A stretch of 64,000 nt of DNA from Candolleomyces eurysporus (taxonomy: Eukaryota > Basidiomycota > Agaricomycetes > Agaricales > Psathyrellaceae). The position numbers were made by a program, and so were the translations under genes. This document shows positions 24,844 through 38,429 of this stretch, piece by piece. The notes below the pieces were generated by a model. It had not been told where the DNA came from, did not search any database, and saw only the letters and a list, made by a program, of their open reading frames with translations. The stretch's first letter is position 1, and each line of letters starts with the position of its first letter. The stretch spans positions 62,001 to 126,000 of the forward strand of contig JANBPK010000730.1 of the NCBI GenBank assembly GCA_027579435.1, in the 5' to 3' direction.

Positions 24844-27800
24844 TATTTTGTAATTGCATCTGTATATCTTGCCATGTAATGCATCTATTGACCTCTTGTT
24901 CCTTCTCTACTTGGTGGTCGCCTGAATCACTGATGAGCTGGATTAGCACTGCCACCGCCCCAACCTTGACTGCAGTAGCTCACCCATAGTACCATTCATC
25001 GCGTACAAGAGTGTAATGGAGTTGGCACTGTGGTGGAGCTGTTTCTGCAAAGATGTCCATAGCTCCTGTTGTACAAGCTGACTGGAGCAGCGCCGGAGAT
25101 AGACGAGACCAGTGTGTTACATTCGCGTCGATGATTGCCTCGGAGTGCTGGTGGGGCAGGGCTGAAATAGAACCTATTGGCGTTGGAGAACTGGAAGATA
25201 GCGAATGGACGAGAACTTATTGCCCACCCGGTTCGAAATCTCGAAGGATATGGAATCAGACATATCTTCCCCCAAACGACCCCTCACGATGGCCTGGCAG
25301 TGGAGGCATTGGGGGTAATGGGGGCATTGGAGGCGCAATGCTACAGTCGAAGGGATCTTGATCTCCATCTCGAATGACACGACGGTATGAGAGACAGACG
25401 CAATGCTGAAGCACCACGGCGGGAACGATTGTGAGCTCCAGCGTTCTGAGCAGGGGCAGGTACGGGTTGGGGCTTTGATGATTGAACTTAAATCCGCGCC
25501 TGACTGCATCGAAATCGAACAACTCCAGTCCAGCAAAGCCGGCACTGGACGAGGGCCTGGTAAATGGGATGAGGGTTGGCAAGGTCTTCGACAACCTCGG
25601 TCTTGGGCTGAAGAGATGACGCCGCCGCCCCGCTCCAGTTGCTGAGAGACCTCAGTAGCGCCGGCAAGAATGGACTTGAGGACCGAGTCCTCGTACTCAT
25701 CAAGCATGGAACAAGAAAGAAATCTCTCGAATGTGCGAAGGGGGTGGGATGGCGTCTGCCAAAGTGAAGGGCTTAGCTTCACGAGATGGCAGGGGTCAAC
25801 ATTTCATCTCTAGGGACTCTGGGACCTTGGCCGGGCTGGAGCTTGCGTACGAAAGGCCACCGAATCTGAAGGATCGATTGAGTTCGCCATCGGAGGGGCC
25901 GGATTTCCGCCTGGAGGAAGCCAAGCTCGTTCTGGAGGCTCGTTACGCCCTTAATCGTCTCATCGATTGCCCTCAATTCCTCTCCGCATCCGATCAGATT
26001 CAAAATCTCGCGGTGCCATTGCTACAATTCGGAGATAGGGGCGGCATCGGACAAGGGTGCCAGGCAGCTTTGCGATATGTTCAACAACAGAAGATGCGTC
26101 GTTTTGCCACAGGGTCTTGACCTCGGGGCAAACCATAGCGAAATATTCTTTTGCCGCCTTCCCTTGCATCGCCCTTTTGACTTGGTTGGTGAATCGCTTG
26201 GCCCTGGCACGAGCTACGGTCAATGGGAACGGTCTAGACAAATGGAATCGGCGCAGTCCGCGAAAATTCCGGCAGATAAAGCACCTACGCACTGGGTTAC
26301 AAGGACGTGCCCCGAGCGAGTGTATTCTCAGTGGATGGCCCGATATAACTGTCGGATCGCGATTCTTCTCTCGCTTTTTGGAACAGGTAAGATCTTTCCC
26401 TTGTATCACAACTTAAGGCTGACCCATTTTCTCCAGAACAACTTGTACACCGAAGCACTCTTCACGCAAGCAGCATCTGCGGCCCAAGTTTTGCAAGTCG
26501 TCGCATCTGAATAACCGGATTCCTCGTACACTGCGAATACTTCAGTCCTCCAGAAGTTGGTCATAAAAGGCATCCTTTGTAAAGACAGCAACCTTCAAGA
26601 CGCATTACACCCCATCTTCGACAAACTTCTTTCCCCCTTCCCAACCCTGGAACCCGTGCCCCGGCGATGGCGAACAAGCAGAATTCCACCAAACCGTATG
26701 GGAGATCCTCAATGAGAACCCTCTCAACTTGGGGTAAGTGGGCCGTCAGTGCGGCATGTTCCGAGGTCTCTATGGGCCTCCCAACAACGGATACCTTAAG
26801 CCCGCTTTCCTGTCGTTCTTTTTCTTTAATAACTGGGTCACACTTTGGACTCTTGGTTGTAACTATTACCTATTTCTGACCAAAACCCTCGCCGACTGTG
26901 GGTGTTGTCGCCACGTGGCTATCATTGTTGTCCGCACCGCTGGCGCCGCTCATTCCCCCGTTCGCTATCATCTTCTTCTCTTTCTAGCTCTAAATTACCT
27001 CGCTCTTTATGGTTCTTATGCTCAACACATCCCTTGTGTGTGTGCGTGTGTTGGGGGGAGGGGTCTCAGCCGCCTTTCGCCACCAATGTTTCACTTGAAC
27101 GCTCGTTATAGCCTGTTCTGTACTCCAGCGATTGACCGTCTCACTCTGCGCCGCTATCTTCATATTTCTCATTCTCGGTTCACCCACCATGCGCTCCGAT
27201 GATCCCCACGTTCTTCACCTTGCCCATGACGCTACAGTTCAAGCAAGGGTGCGTTCGCTCTGCTCTTTCTCACCCTGTTCTAACTCTACCTCTAGCGAGA
27301 CATGGTACCCACTATCACCTGTGCACTCTTGGCCAGTCAATCTACTCATATCCATGCTGTTCCCGTTCCTTTGGACGGCGGATATGATCACGCCTCTCGC
27401 CCTTTGGATCTCGGCAGCACTTTTACCTCGAGGTTTTCCATGTTCATCAACCATTTGTTGTTGGCATGGACGAATACATGGTCCACCTACCCTGCAATTC
27501 TCCCTCTCATCACAGTACCGGTGGACTGTGTTTAACTCTCTCCACGTGCGCCAAGTTTTTAATTGACCACCTTGCGTATATCCTCACGTTAAGCCTGGCG
27601 CCGTGTAGCCACACGCGGATGTTAATCGCCTTGTCCAATCCTTCCCCCGAGCCTACCTGCTGCCGTCGCCCCTGCGTGGCTCTTACCTCGTCGTGAAATC
27701 GAATCTGGATGGTACTGTGTTAAACGTCGCGGAGGACGACTTCCCGCTCATTAAAAACGTGTATGTTCTCGCTGGCTGTCCGCACCGTACGTCGCTTACG

Positions 27801-28070
27801 CCTTTTGTGTTAGTTGCATGCTGCCTTCCAGCTCGAATCCTAACTGAATGTATCTCTCGATTCGCCTACTGCGACCGCGGCGCCATTCGCTGTTAACACC
27901 TTACTGCACTTTGTGTCAGATGGCATCTGAAACTTTCACTCGCTCCGCGCCGCGGTGTGCATACGTCAGTGGGTTTCTGATCAATATATAATGTCTACGA
28001 CTGTTCTTCCAAGCGATATGCGTTCAACCCACTTCCCTTCTGCTATTTCTCTACTATCGTTATCATCACA
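24844..28070. other. no secure gene; open frames on both strands
   Basis: Frames of 129-202 codons overlap on opposite strands at 25,174-26,514. On the minus strand 25,174-25,782 contains a helical run (DEYEDSVLKSILAGATEVSQQL), and 25,960-26,409 has a segment reading AMQGKAAKEYFAMVCPEV. On the plus strand 26,600-26,733 has a frame ending at a good donor (NENPLNLG then GTAAGT). I could not join any set into a gene. From 26,750 to 28,070 the sequence is C/T-rich with repetitive-looking short frames; I see nothing in it. Confidence 0.3.
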
Positions 28071-29321
28071 ATGTGCCCAGCGCCGTCTTTACCGCTCGAT
28101 GCATTTACACCCTCTTCATTGCTTCTCACATCCCTTCCTATCACTCCCGCTTACTCCTGCCGCTTTTGTCCTGATGACCCTTCCGTTCTCGTGCGGTCAT
28201 TCTCTGTCAGCGAGATAGCCTCCCTGAGCAGAGCGCTCGCCGTTATTGCGTCCACAAATGGAGCATTCAACTCCACTTCAGTCGCCAATGCCCGAAATGT
28301 CTTTCTCATGCCTGAAATGCTCTCCTCCATTCTCGGTTTTTGCGACCACTCGAATGTCATGGCGTTTTCAAGGGTTAATCAACATGGAAGAAGGCATGCA
28401 CAAGCCGAGATTCGATTGCGAATCCGAGCCCTCGTTCTTCCTTTTGTACCCGAGGATCAGTTCGCGAGTTTCATGGACATGTTAGCTGCGACGGGAGCAG
28501 TTATCACTGGCTCAGTCGCCCGGCGCCTGTTCACCATTAATGCCATGTACATTCAGGGCTTGCGCGGTTCGTGCCAACTTCTACTCTGCTTTGTCTGATC
28601 CGCTAAAAACCATTCAGGGCACGCTCTCGAACTCTACACTGCCGCCGCCAATCTAAATATCGCAGCGCCTCCTGGTCAAAAAGACGTCTGCATGCAGTGG
28701 TTCTCAGGCAATGGCTATAGCTTATGGGCACCTGTTGATGAGCGCGCCCCGAAACCAGGTTTTGCTTCTGTCGCTTCTTCGTTCGTATGTGGTCATAAAG
28801 CGGTATGCCGTCGGAACCTACGTTGGGGGGACTGGGGTCTGTTTACTTTTCTGACCTATATTTTTCTTCAGTCAGCTACAGCCACCATTACCGAGTGCCG
28901 GAAAGGTGTAATGGCCGCCGTGTTGTCATCAACCTTCACCGCCCAAACCAACGCCATCTCCGCTTCGGCACTTTATTGTTTCTACCCAAACTTAGCCAAC
29001 AGTGTCTACTGCCTTCGATCGGACGTCGCCAAATGTCATCTTCATCGCCGTGTATGGGTTCCTTACAAATTCCAAAGCACCAACGCCGAGTGGGTGGAAC
29101 CGTGCGGTCCATTCTGCCCAGCCACATTTCGGAAGACACTGGGAGATAAAGGAGTCGCCTCTTCTCGGTGGAATCCTCAGGTTCACGTTCCGACCTCTCG
29201 AGACCCAGACGCTGATTACCTTCTGGCCGAGCAATGTCTAAAATGGCGCTACTCGAAAACATGTCGGAACCGTCATTGTGCTCATTACACCCCTATTCCT
29301 GAAAGTCTCCGCTTAAAGTAG
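28071..29321 (+). CDS. F-box protein, Agaricomycete F-box/nucleotidyltransferase-like family
   Basis: Exons 28071-28566, 28618-28802 and 28872-29321 sum to 376 codons plus stop with intact phases. The F-box-like core is FLMPEMLSSILGFCD followed by VMAFSRVNQHGRR (residues about 80-115); such motifs bind Skp1. It is followed by a GS motif (VITGSVARRLF) at the place where related genes, including the one at 50,100, have a nucleotidyltransferase-like GS...DxD site, although I do not see the acidic pair here. The third exon has TITECRKGVMAAVLS and a LYCFYPNLANS segment, which I associate with the same family, and ends with a Cys/His cluster (CRNRHCAHY). Likely function: unknown, possibly an SCF adaptor. 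ATG 28071 is the first start; codons before it are unsupported. Confidence 0.6.
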
Positions 29322-29524
29322 CCATCGCTATGTTGCCTGGGCTAACCTAGATATATCNTTGCAATGAAAACGAGAATTAATTCCGAATACGAGCGCGAAA
29401 CAGGCAATTCCTCCACAGCAATAATCGCACTATTGGAATCATAGAGCAAGTTCTTCCCATTCATCCGCTAGCTATGTACAAGGTAGCAAGGTATCATAGT
29501 GTGCAATCACAACATATCACCAAT

Positions 29525-31122
29525 TTACGCGTAAATTTCGCCAAAAGAATCAGATGGTCCATCAAGCTCATCCAAAGCTCTCTTAGCCCGCTCCTGACCG
29601 GAAATTCCTGCCGCTGCCTCCCACTTCAGGTAAACTGACTTCAAGCGGGCTGCTGAAACAAAGGCAATGTTCTGCTGGTTGTGCAAAGCATCACCCAGCG
29701 CCGGCACCTCAAAGGTAGGTTCAAAATTCTGGAGGCCAGTCGTGTGGAATTTTTTGGGCTTCCATCCAAACGAAGTGTCTTCAGCCATTTGTATCTCGAG
29801 TCCATACTCACTATAATAAAAGTGCCCTCCTTCAACACACAATCCTTGGCGATGGTGCGCCCATGAGATGGAAAATTCATGCCCCTGGGATTCACAGTGA
29901 ACAGGTCTGGGTTTGCTGTCAGGTGTGTAAGAGGAAGATCAATGAAAGAACACATACCTCGCATACCTCTGGCAAAGAATAGCGCAACCTGGAGCTCGCT
30001 CCACATCCTTGAATGTGTATTCGCAGCCATCGAGCTTGAGTGATAGGTTGGCAGATCTTGTGGCAGAGGCAGGCCAATCCGGATCGAATCGAGGAATGTT
30101 GTACTTGTCATAGAAGTTCTCGAGGTCTTCAATGACTTCGCTGGGGTATCGGCCTTTCGCGCGGGCCCAGAAGTAGGCAAGGATCTGTGAAATGGCAATA
30201 TTATCCTCCTTCTCAGCCTTTGCCCCCTCTCCAGACTCAAAGTTGCGCGTGATTCCAAAGGCCGGAGCACTGCGCGACCCACATGAATATCCAGCGAGCA
30301 TCAGAGTTCCTGAATCTTCCTTCTGCAATCAAGATATAAGCAACTAGCTCCACAGTGAGCAGGTTGTCCACTTACTCGAACACTTCTCCTTACGCCTGCA
30401 GCCCGCGACACAATCTCCATTGCAAGCCTTAGAATTGCTGGCACACCGCAGAATTCGCGGATAATGACCATGGTAAGTTCCTTTGTCTTCTTGTCGTAAA
30501 TCAAGCACGAGAGCTCAGCAGGGATGGAGTATGAAAGTCTGTCTCTTTCCAGGAGGTGGACCGGTTTGCGCTTCATTCGCTTATCGGGCAGCTTGCAGTT
30601 AGCAAGGTACTGGTGCCACGTTTTGTATATTCCTGGTGTGCTCGCAACCCAATGCCCACGAGGAGGGTATTCCTCACGAGGTGGAAGAGCATTGAATTCA
30701 AGCTTCACGAGAGCATTGCGGGCGGTAATATAGGTGGTGGGGTATGACTGAATGAATACATTTCGTGCCAGCTGCCTGAGTGACCAGCGAGCTTGGGTCC
30801 TCTCCACCCTTCGTGCGCTCAGGGCGCGCTCGACAATAGGTGGTACATCAATACTACCAGCAATACCCAGGGCCCAGGACCCACACTCCTTGGTTGGGAC
30901 AGGAGGAGTTAGGTTAGGGTGCAGCGACATAATGCCGGCAATTTGGTCGCAGAGGAGTTCACTAGCGGACCGCGTGGAGATAAGAGCAGCGTATAGGCTG
31001 GGTTTGGAATGGAATTCAGCCTTGAGAATAGCCCTCCAGCGGCGAGAGGTTGCTTTGTTGCGCCCAGCTTGCGCCCTCTTGCCAGCCCCATCCCCTGCCG
31101 ATTTCTTTCCGTCTTTGGGCAT
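29525..31122 (-). CDS. hypothetical protein, possible double-stranded beta-helix fold
   Basis: ATG 31122 opens a 249-codon exon (to 30376) with a basic, low-complexity start (KDGKKSAGDGAGKRAQ) and a helical region. Exon 2 runs 30322 to about 29,958. A further exon or exons run to the stop at 29,525; the junction near 29,890-29,960 is uncertain. The C-terminal part reads CVEGGHFYYSEYG, then FGWKPKKFHTTGLQ and FVSAARLKSVYLKW. This resembles a repetitive Agaricomycete family in which a His in a W-K-P...H-T-G motif follows a GG-x-F strand pair, suggesting a cupin or 2-oxoglutarate-oxygenase-like beta-helix. No H-x-D pair is visible, so catalysis is doubtful. The function is unknown. Confidence 0.5.
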
Positions 31123-32793
31123 CGCTCACCCTCTGCGCACTCCAACTAGCGGTCAGGCCCAAGTGGTATGCACCACACGTCGCTGGTCAAAGCCTCGCGA
31201 AGTCAACTTAAAGCGCAGGGATGCGCGTTGTGGACACAGCGCTGATCGCCAGAGTGGCCTGGGTGGTGGATTTCCGCCTACGCAGTGAAAAAGGAGGGAG
31301 GTGGAGACTAGCGAGGGCTCTGCCGGATTTGTTAATTGTATGAAGGTACTGGTGCCAGGGTTGGTGAACTGCCGCTGGGGGCAATTCGACAAATCGGAAG
31401 GGTTAGATTGAGAGGCAGGCTCGCCGATTATAGCGGCACAGGTAGAGCACAGTGTTTCAACAAGTTTGCCTGCGATAATGGTCAGAGATAAGTAATAGAT
31501 AGGCATGAGAAATTGAAAAAATGCAGAGAAGATTAACAATAACCAAATAGAGGCCGAGCTCTGCTCTGCTCTGCGATGGTCCCCGGGGAGGGGTTAGCCC
31601 TCAGCGCAGTACCAAGTATATTGGCAGTCGGGACTTTCATACGATAGAAACAAATCGGGACGCACCGTGCGGATGAACCGCGTCCAAACAGGTCGCAATA
31701 TGGCAAGTGGAAGTGCGTGAGGCGGCGGTTGTAACCCCCACAGTACGTAGGTAGAAGCGCAGCTCGTAAGGGGTGTCGGGGATGCGATATCGACACGTTC
31801 CCCGATGGCCTGCAGCAACGTCGACGTTGGGGATGAAACAAGCGTGCGGCGAAGAATGCCAGCTCATCCGCTGGCGTGCTGGCGCAGTAAGAGACCGCAA
31901 AGTCCGATTTCACGGACTTAACGGTCTTCAATCTCGACCACAATCCCTCCCAATCCTTGGTGGTAACGCCAATCCAGCGGGGTCGAGATAAACCTCGCGA
32001 TAAAAATGCGTCATTCTGAATATCTCTTGAACAACCGTGCAAGCGCATGACCAAATGAAGGGACGGCTAAGCAATGCCATGGTTGTTTCAAAGTCAGTTA
32101 CCTGGCGTAAATACCAATGAATGTACGCGAAATCAAGGGTAAAACTCACTTTGAAGCTTCGTACGTGCACCTCTCTGCTGGCCAATTTCCGCAGTCTACG
32201 ACCGTGCGGTCGCCGATGTGTCTCGTCTGATACTAAACATGGTGCCTTCCATTCATGGGATGGAAGGTATTTACGAAGGCTTGTGTCGCTATTATGACGC
32301 AGACGATCTTTGGGTATCACTGGGGACTGGCGTCGTACGTACAATGGTAGGACCACCCACGCCCTGCATTCGGCGCCGTACCTCCATCGTTGGTGACCGT
32401 GTGCGATAGGAATGACTGGGTCCCGATTTCAAGTTTCTTGCCTTTCGTATGTCCATGACCACCTGTCTTTTTCTGCGGCGTACCCACACGATGACGTATT
32501 GCTTCAATTTGGCGTATTCATGTAGGTAGTCTGACTTCGTGTGGTAGCTACTGAAACTTGCATTGGTACTGCTGTTTCTGTACTCAGTGTTTTACAGCCT
32601 TGTATCCGTTCTTATTCATCGAATCGCATGAATCGGCGCTTCACTTTACGCCCACCCCCCGCGTCCTCTTCTCCCATCCGCCGTTTCTTGCCCACTCCTA
32701 TGTTCAGTCCTGCGCTGTCCTTCTCTTCAGCTCGCCTCGCCTTGGCATCCTGTAAAACAGTCAGTGGGAATGCAGCTATGGGCAAAGCGCGAA
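31123..32793. other. no secure gene; degenerate minus-strand frames
   Basis: Minus-strand frames at 31,533-32,356 contain coding-like stretches (WIGVTTKDWEGLWSRLKTV; RPDLFLSYESPDCQYTWYC) in different frames. They may be exons of a decayed gene, but I could not connect them with good splice sites. Nothing recognised elsewhere. Confidence 0.3.
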
Positions 32794-33848
32794 TCATACT
32801 TCTCGTATTTTGGACGTTTCTAGAGATAACGAACGCAAGGTTGGCCTGATCATGTAGCCCCCTTGAAACAAGGGGTAACAAACGAAGGAGACGGATGCCT
32901 CAACGATGTCCCCAACTTCAAACGCTCCCGGTACGAGGCGTTCCCGTCTGAGTTCAGGCGTTTTAGTATGGACTGATAAAGAAAGTGATAAGTGCACTCT
33001 TACTTCGTTGCCCCGCACTGCGCTTCAACTGATTTGCAATACTGCACTACGTTTTCTTCTCCATGAATGAAAACGTCCCTACGAGCGTCGTCCAGGCGGT
33101 GGAGGGGGTCGACGCCTTGTTCAAAAGGTTGATGTTTCATGTTCGGAGCGTCCTTTCGGTCCGTGAAGTACCGACAGTGAACATCAATGGTATAGTGGCC
33201 TTCGTGCCTACGAAACGATAATGGTTCAACCTTGCTAGGGGATACTTTGCTTGAGAACAGGGCTTCTATCTCCCTGATCTTCTTCTCGAGATCTTCGAAG
33301 ACAGGACTCCCAAGTCCGGTGAGCTTAACAAATTGCCGAAGCTTGCGAGTATTCTTCAAGTCTGCGGGACTACATCTTCATCAGTTACGACGATCCTACT
33401 GAGCAAAGGACACTTACACTTCACCCAAGAAGGGAGGGAGGTTTTTCTGGCACATTATTCCGGGTATTCGAACGATGACCTCTTCATGCTCTCCATTGAC
33501 TAATTTCGTCAACCGGTAGGAGTCAGGTTCCGTGAAAGATTCGACGGCTATCCCGTCAAACTACTGAGCTGTCAGTTATCGTCGGCAGTTGTCATAAGGA
33601 ACCTGACCTTGAGCCCTGATAATGCGATATTCACAGCGTCCTCATCTGTTCCTTGCCCACATCGCGCCATGAACGCGTTCAGCCACAATCCTATACTTGT
33701 TCAGTGACCTCTCGCGAGAGAAATACAAGTAGGGCGACGTACTGGCGTCTTCTTCGTTGTACGCGCCGTTCATAATGAAGTTGCGATGGCAGAGCGGGTT
33801 CACTGGATCAGTGGAACCTTGCAGGAACTGGGATGCGTTTCCATCGCT
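32794..33848 (-). CDS. hypothetical protein, repetitive Agaricomycete family
   Basis: At least five minus-strand exons. Near 33,744-33,848 a segment reads LCHRNFIMNGAYNEEDA, followed after an intron by LWLNAFMARCGQGTDEDAV, then FDGIAVESFTEPDSYRL and VRIPGIMCQKNLPPFLGEV, then a 33,359-33,000 exon with LKNTRKLRQFVKLTG and, last, a segment with VPGAFEVGDIVEASVSF and YMIRPTLRSLSL. The final segment is typical of an expanded Agaricomycete family of unknown function that I associate with transposon-rich regions. The exact start (upstream of 33,848) and the join near 33,000 are not resolved. No catalytic motif. Confidence 0.45.
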
Positions 33849-34650
33849 CTAGTCGCGAATTCATAGACCCACGATCGACCCCCACTTAGCATGATATCGG
33901 TTGGACCGCTCGTTCCCTCCGATCATTTTTGATATTGCCACTCAGAATGATGGCAGCGTTATATACATGGCCAAATAAGTCACGTTGCACGTCCGCAGGT
34001 AGCCGGGGCTCGCTGTCTTTGCCCTTGACCGAACACTGTCCCTGTGCTTTTCTCCTAGTCTTCCTTCTTCTTTGCCCTGGGACGATATGTTCCTTGACGA
34101 GTGGCTCATCAGTGGCAACCTGATTGTGGTTGAGCGACAATCAAGACAGAACTGCACCCGACCTTCGGGATCCGAATGCGCCACCTGGTATACGGTTCTC
34201 CCTTCGACCCTTGTGAAAATCCGGATGCCTTGGAATGCTCTTCAAATGCAAATTACCTCCAACATACGCCTAAGGCCGGGCCTCCGAACTTCATGCACTT
34301 TCATTGACGCGTACGCTCCTGATCGGGCTCCTTCGCCCTTGTGGAACGCGCATAGCGGTCCCTGACTCCTGTCGGCCTATTCAGTTGGGACCCGCCCCAT
34401 GANTNCCCCCCCCCCCCGGTAACGGTATGTAGTCACCGCAGTCATCATTCTTGAGGTTTTTGCCAGGACCCGTTTCATTTACCCGTTGGTCCCAGCCGAT
34501 TCTTTCCGCCATTGGCCTCCCTCTCTTGTATCTATATAAACCTAATTTTCGTTGCATAGGAATCTCATTCTCGCAATCGCGTGAAGCTGACTCTTTTATC
34601 GCTAGTCCCAACTTCTGCCACTCAGTGTCCAGCTCTCCCCTCTCTGTAAT
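33849..34650. other. intergenic; poly-C tract with Ns
   Basis: Holds the 5' side of the minus gene and the promoter side of the plus gene starting at 34,651. A C-run with two Ns lies at about 34,403-34,417. A TATA-like TATATAAA at about 34,531 sits 120 bp before the ATG. No gene. Confidence 0.35.
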
Positions 34651-37600
34651 ATGCCCACTTCGAAGAAACCCCGCGCGTCCACGAACTCGGTCGATGACCA
34701 GAGTACTGAAACCAGGTATTAACCTTGGTTTCGCCGTCTCGACAAGATCGGTAGTCTCACCCTTTTTTTCCACAGGGCGATGCAAACCGCTTCCAGGAAG
34801 CGATTGCTGGCAAGGGCTAAACATCGAAACAGAGTAGAAGCGATGCGAGCGCAAACTCTGGATAGTCCGTGAGTACCATGTTCGACGTCCACCAGCGTTG
34901 ACCGACAACTTATTTTTGGTCTTCATTAGTCCCCTTATTCCCCCCGGTCTCCCTCACCCCCCCCCAGTACGCAACTCGTGATACACCCGGTGGTAAACCA
35001 ACCGGTGCGGCGCTGAACGCTTCGTTGGGTTCCGGAGTTACTGGTGGGACACCTCCGACTACCAGGCAACCCTCTGTTACCATGGAGGATGTCCCGGACG
35101 CCGACGAACCGTCAAGCCCTCGGGCCCGCAAGAAAACCGCTCTGGGTGTTTTTGCGACCAGGGGAGATCCGTGAGTGCTGTGTTTTACCTGCTGACATCG
35201 CTTGTACTCATTTTCACCCATGCCTTGTTTGGCAGACCAGGGAATGCGGCGGGGCAAGTCAATTTTGGACCACCTGCTGACCTTGGTCCTCCGCAAAACC
35301 TGCAGGGGTCACAAGGTGAATTTGGCTCTCCGGACGGACGTGCTCGTCAGTTCTCTGCTGGGGCCATATTATTCGATCCAGGTGAAGTACAAGCGCAAAG
35401 GGAAACATCCCAGCAACACCGCTCTGCGAAGAAATGTCCGGCAAGGCATTCTCGGTTGCCTATTAGTCGAGTTGATGCTGTCCAAGAAGACGCTACAGAA
35501 GTTATTGAAGTCTCGTCTACTTCAGAGGAAGACTTGGTGTACGTCGTCTTTTCAGTGCAGGAAGGGTTCATCTAATGGTCATCGATCGTAGGAATTTGCC
35601 CCTCTCGCGTGGCGATAGTGTCTACAGGGGCCCTCGTGTTCGTTCTCGCATCGATTCTATTCAAACCGGACGCGACATGTCCCCGCCAGTTACAAGGAGG
35701 GCAGCTCGGTGAGTGTTCCATGCAGCACAGCGTATTCTTTTCGGCTTAACTCCAATTTTTTTAGGCTCAGGAGACAGACACCCAAAGCCATCGCCGTGCC
35801 TCAAGACTCAGAGCAACCAAATGCTCTCAACGCGTCTCGCACTGTCGTCCATACCAACGCCCCTTCAGAGAGCAAAGTGATTTCAGTATGTGGTGCATGA
35901 TACATAATTTCGACATATTCACCTCATCACTGTCGGTAGAAGCGCCTTCGTCAAGCTCAGGCAGCGTCGGAGAGCGATGGGACCGAACGCCCTCAGAAAA
36001 TACGCAAGGCGCACCCTTCGTCCTCTGATGAGTCAGTAATTTTTTTGGGGCGTGTTGTAAACAGGCTTGAGCTGAAATACTTCATCAGCAGTTTGCCCAC
36101 TCCTCGCCGTTTTTTACAAAGGCTCCAACGCAGCAGGACCTCGAAGCACACCACTGAACTGGAGCCTTCTCCCAAAATCCATGTCAAAACTTCTCACCAT
36201 CTATTTGTCGACGACGAGGCTCAGGATGCGGATAGTGTCTGCGGATCGAGCGACAAAGGCATGGACGTTGATGAATACGATACCGACGACTCGTTCATGT
36301 GCGTGCATTTCCTTCAACTATCAGAGGGTCTTTTCTCAAGCGTCTGTGGATGTTAGAGACGATTCCGACATCAAGCCCAAGAACTCTTGGCAGAGTGGTC
36401 AGGGACGTACCCGCGGTGGCCAGACACCTACGCCGGGCCAAGCGAGCAGAAAATCATCTCGGCTTACCGATGACAGGACCAGCGACGCTGTGATGTCACC
36501 CGTGCAGGACAACGCTCCTGGGTAGGTCACGCCTGGCATCCGTTTACCTCCTTCCTGCCTGACCCAATCTGTTGTTGCCAGGGCGAACGGACCAAGGACA
36601 TCTAAGTTAAAGGATTCATTTGAGACCTACAAATCGGTGGTCCCCCCCCTCTACGCCGCTACCTGCCCTGCACCGTCCAACCCTTCACGAGACACCGACC
36701 ATGAATCGGGTCGTGGACAAAGGAAAAGGCAAGGCACCAGCGTCACCTTCGGACGATGAGAATTACAATGCTCTGGATTTTGGGAGCGCTGACGACATAC
36801 AATCCGAGTAAGTCGGTCGTTGCATCTGCCATTAATGGTTACTAACCGTGTGGCAGCAGCATTTCTGATGGCGAGTTGGAGAGACTATTGTAAGTGGCGT
36901 AGAAGGCTCTCAATGATTCCGTACTGACACACGCACAAGGGAGGGTATCCGTAAAAGCCGTGCTGCCAAGGCCGCCGCAAAACGCAAGGTTGGGGAGAGC
37001 AGTCGGGCGCCGAGGGCTACTTCAACCCCAGGCTCGGCCGTGAACGCGTCGTCTGCTATGATTGCACCCTCAACGCCCCTTTCAAACGAAGTAAGGCCCT
37101 TGCAGTACCTCACTCCACCTACGACCTCGCACACTCCTTCCAGTTCCCAGACGGGAACTGCTTCTTTGAATCCATCTCCGACCGCCAACACCGGATCCGC
37201 CACTCGCAAATGCCCCCCCTTGCCCTCCGTCTGCCAAGTGACGAACCCGGGCTTACAAGACCCGGTACTGGCCTCCACTTATAAGAACCTGGTTCCTTTG
37301 ATGTACGTTGATTGTTTAGTACAGACGCTCATTCCTGACACCCCACTGCTCCCGCACAGCGCTGGTGAATTGATCGCTTGGTCTGATCTTGTTGGGCCTG
37401 GGCAAGTGGCTTTCAGTGCATGGGCAGAAGAAAGTGACGACATCAATCCACAGTGAGTACAAGCACAAATATGACAGTTGAAACCATCTCTCAACTAGGA
37501 CTTCTAGAATGGCATTCAATGCAATTACGTTTGTTGAAGATGCGAACTTCGTCAATCCAAGCCGATCTTCGCCCGAGAACATCGACGTCATCCCCCAACC

Positions 37601-38323
37601 GGGCAGTACTACCCGCTTCCACCTTTCCCGTAACGGTCACCCCATCATCGGCGTCTCATCGATCTTTTTGGAACAGTCCCATCTTCTTAACGCTACGACG
37701 TCTGGCGTCATCCAGAAATATATCCGTGGAATTTTCCATTCCCAAGAATGGGAACGCTTCGTTGCTTGGATTTGTATGGCTTTCGGTCACCGCCGTTTGC
37801 ACGCCCAGTTAGCTCGTGATGCCTTGCAATTTTCGACTCGCCCTAGGTTTGACAACAAGAATGACGGCTGTAAGTGATCCACGTACTAATTCACAACCAT
37901 GCGCAGCTGATCACCTCTATAGCGNAAAAAGNAAAAAGACCATGTTCACGAATACAAGAAGTCCTTCGACTCGTACGAACCCTGTGCCTAACAGGCTGCC
38001 GGCGGACACGCTCTCCCTTCCCACAGATGGCACAGGTGAGTGTTGATTCCTTGACATCCTCTTCATTGTCCTTTAACGTTACTAATGCTATGACAGTACC
38101 TGTGTATGACGCTCGCGGCAGCAATTTCAACTTCCACACCGACCTACCCAACGTCTCGGCACTGCCGTTGTGGTCAGAAGAAGTACCGATCGGGTCTTTC
38201 GCTGTTGTGGGGTACACTTGTACCCTCTACCGATCTGGTGCGGGGAAGTGGACCCTTGGATTCAATATCCAATGGGTTGTCATCGTCGGAACGCCCGCGG
38301 AAAACGACGAAGAAGAGGAATAG
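34651..38323 (+). CDS. many-exon low-complexity protein, conserved C-terminal domain of unknown function
   Basis: A gene with about 14 short exons starting at ATG 34,651 (PTSKKPRAS). Most of the length is disordered: Ser/Thr/Pro/Arg-rich exons with nuclear-type basic patches (KRLRQAQ, RRQTPK) and acidic runs, each ended by a GTGAGT- or GTACGT-type donor. The last three exons carry the folded part: FLEQSHLLNATTSGVIQKYI, EWERFVAWICMAFGH, and VPVYDARGSNFNF with SFAVVGYT and NIQWVVIVGTP, ending in an acidic tail. I recognise this C-terminal module from many Agaricomycete proteins of unknown function. A C8 run at about 36,645 separates two frames that both look coding, so an assembly or real shift exists there. 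Two Ns at 37,925 and 37,932 lie at an exon edge. Exon borders are approximate. Confidence 0.5.
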
Positions 38324-38429
38324 GGGGTTGATCCACTTCTTTATACACCTCTTCCACTGTAAACGTCTGGACTGAACTTGTACGTAGTATGTATTTAAAA
38401 ATGTGTTCTTCAATTTCTACCGTCATATA

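Noticed and set aside
26667..27896. Several plus ORFs in C/T-rich sequence
   Set aside because: Frames overlap in all three phases, without motifs, typical of biased composition.
30901..31122. Promoter-proximal plus ORFs antisense to the 31,122 gene
   Set aside because: They are shadows of the basic, Ala/Arg-rich first exon on the minus strand.
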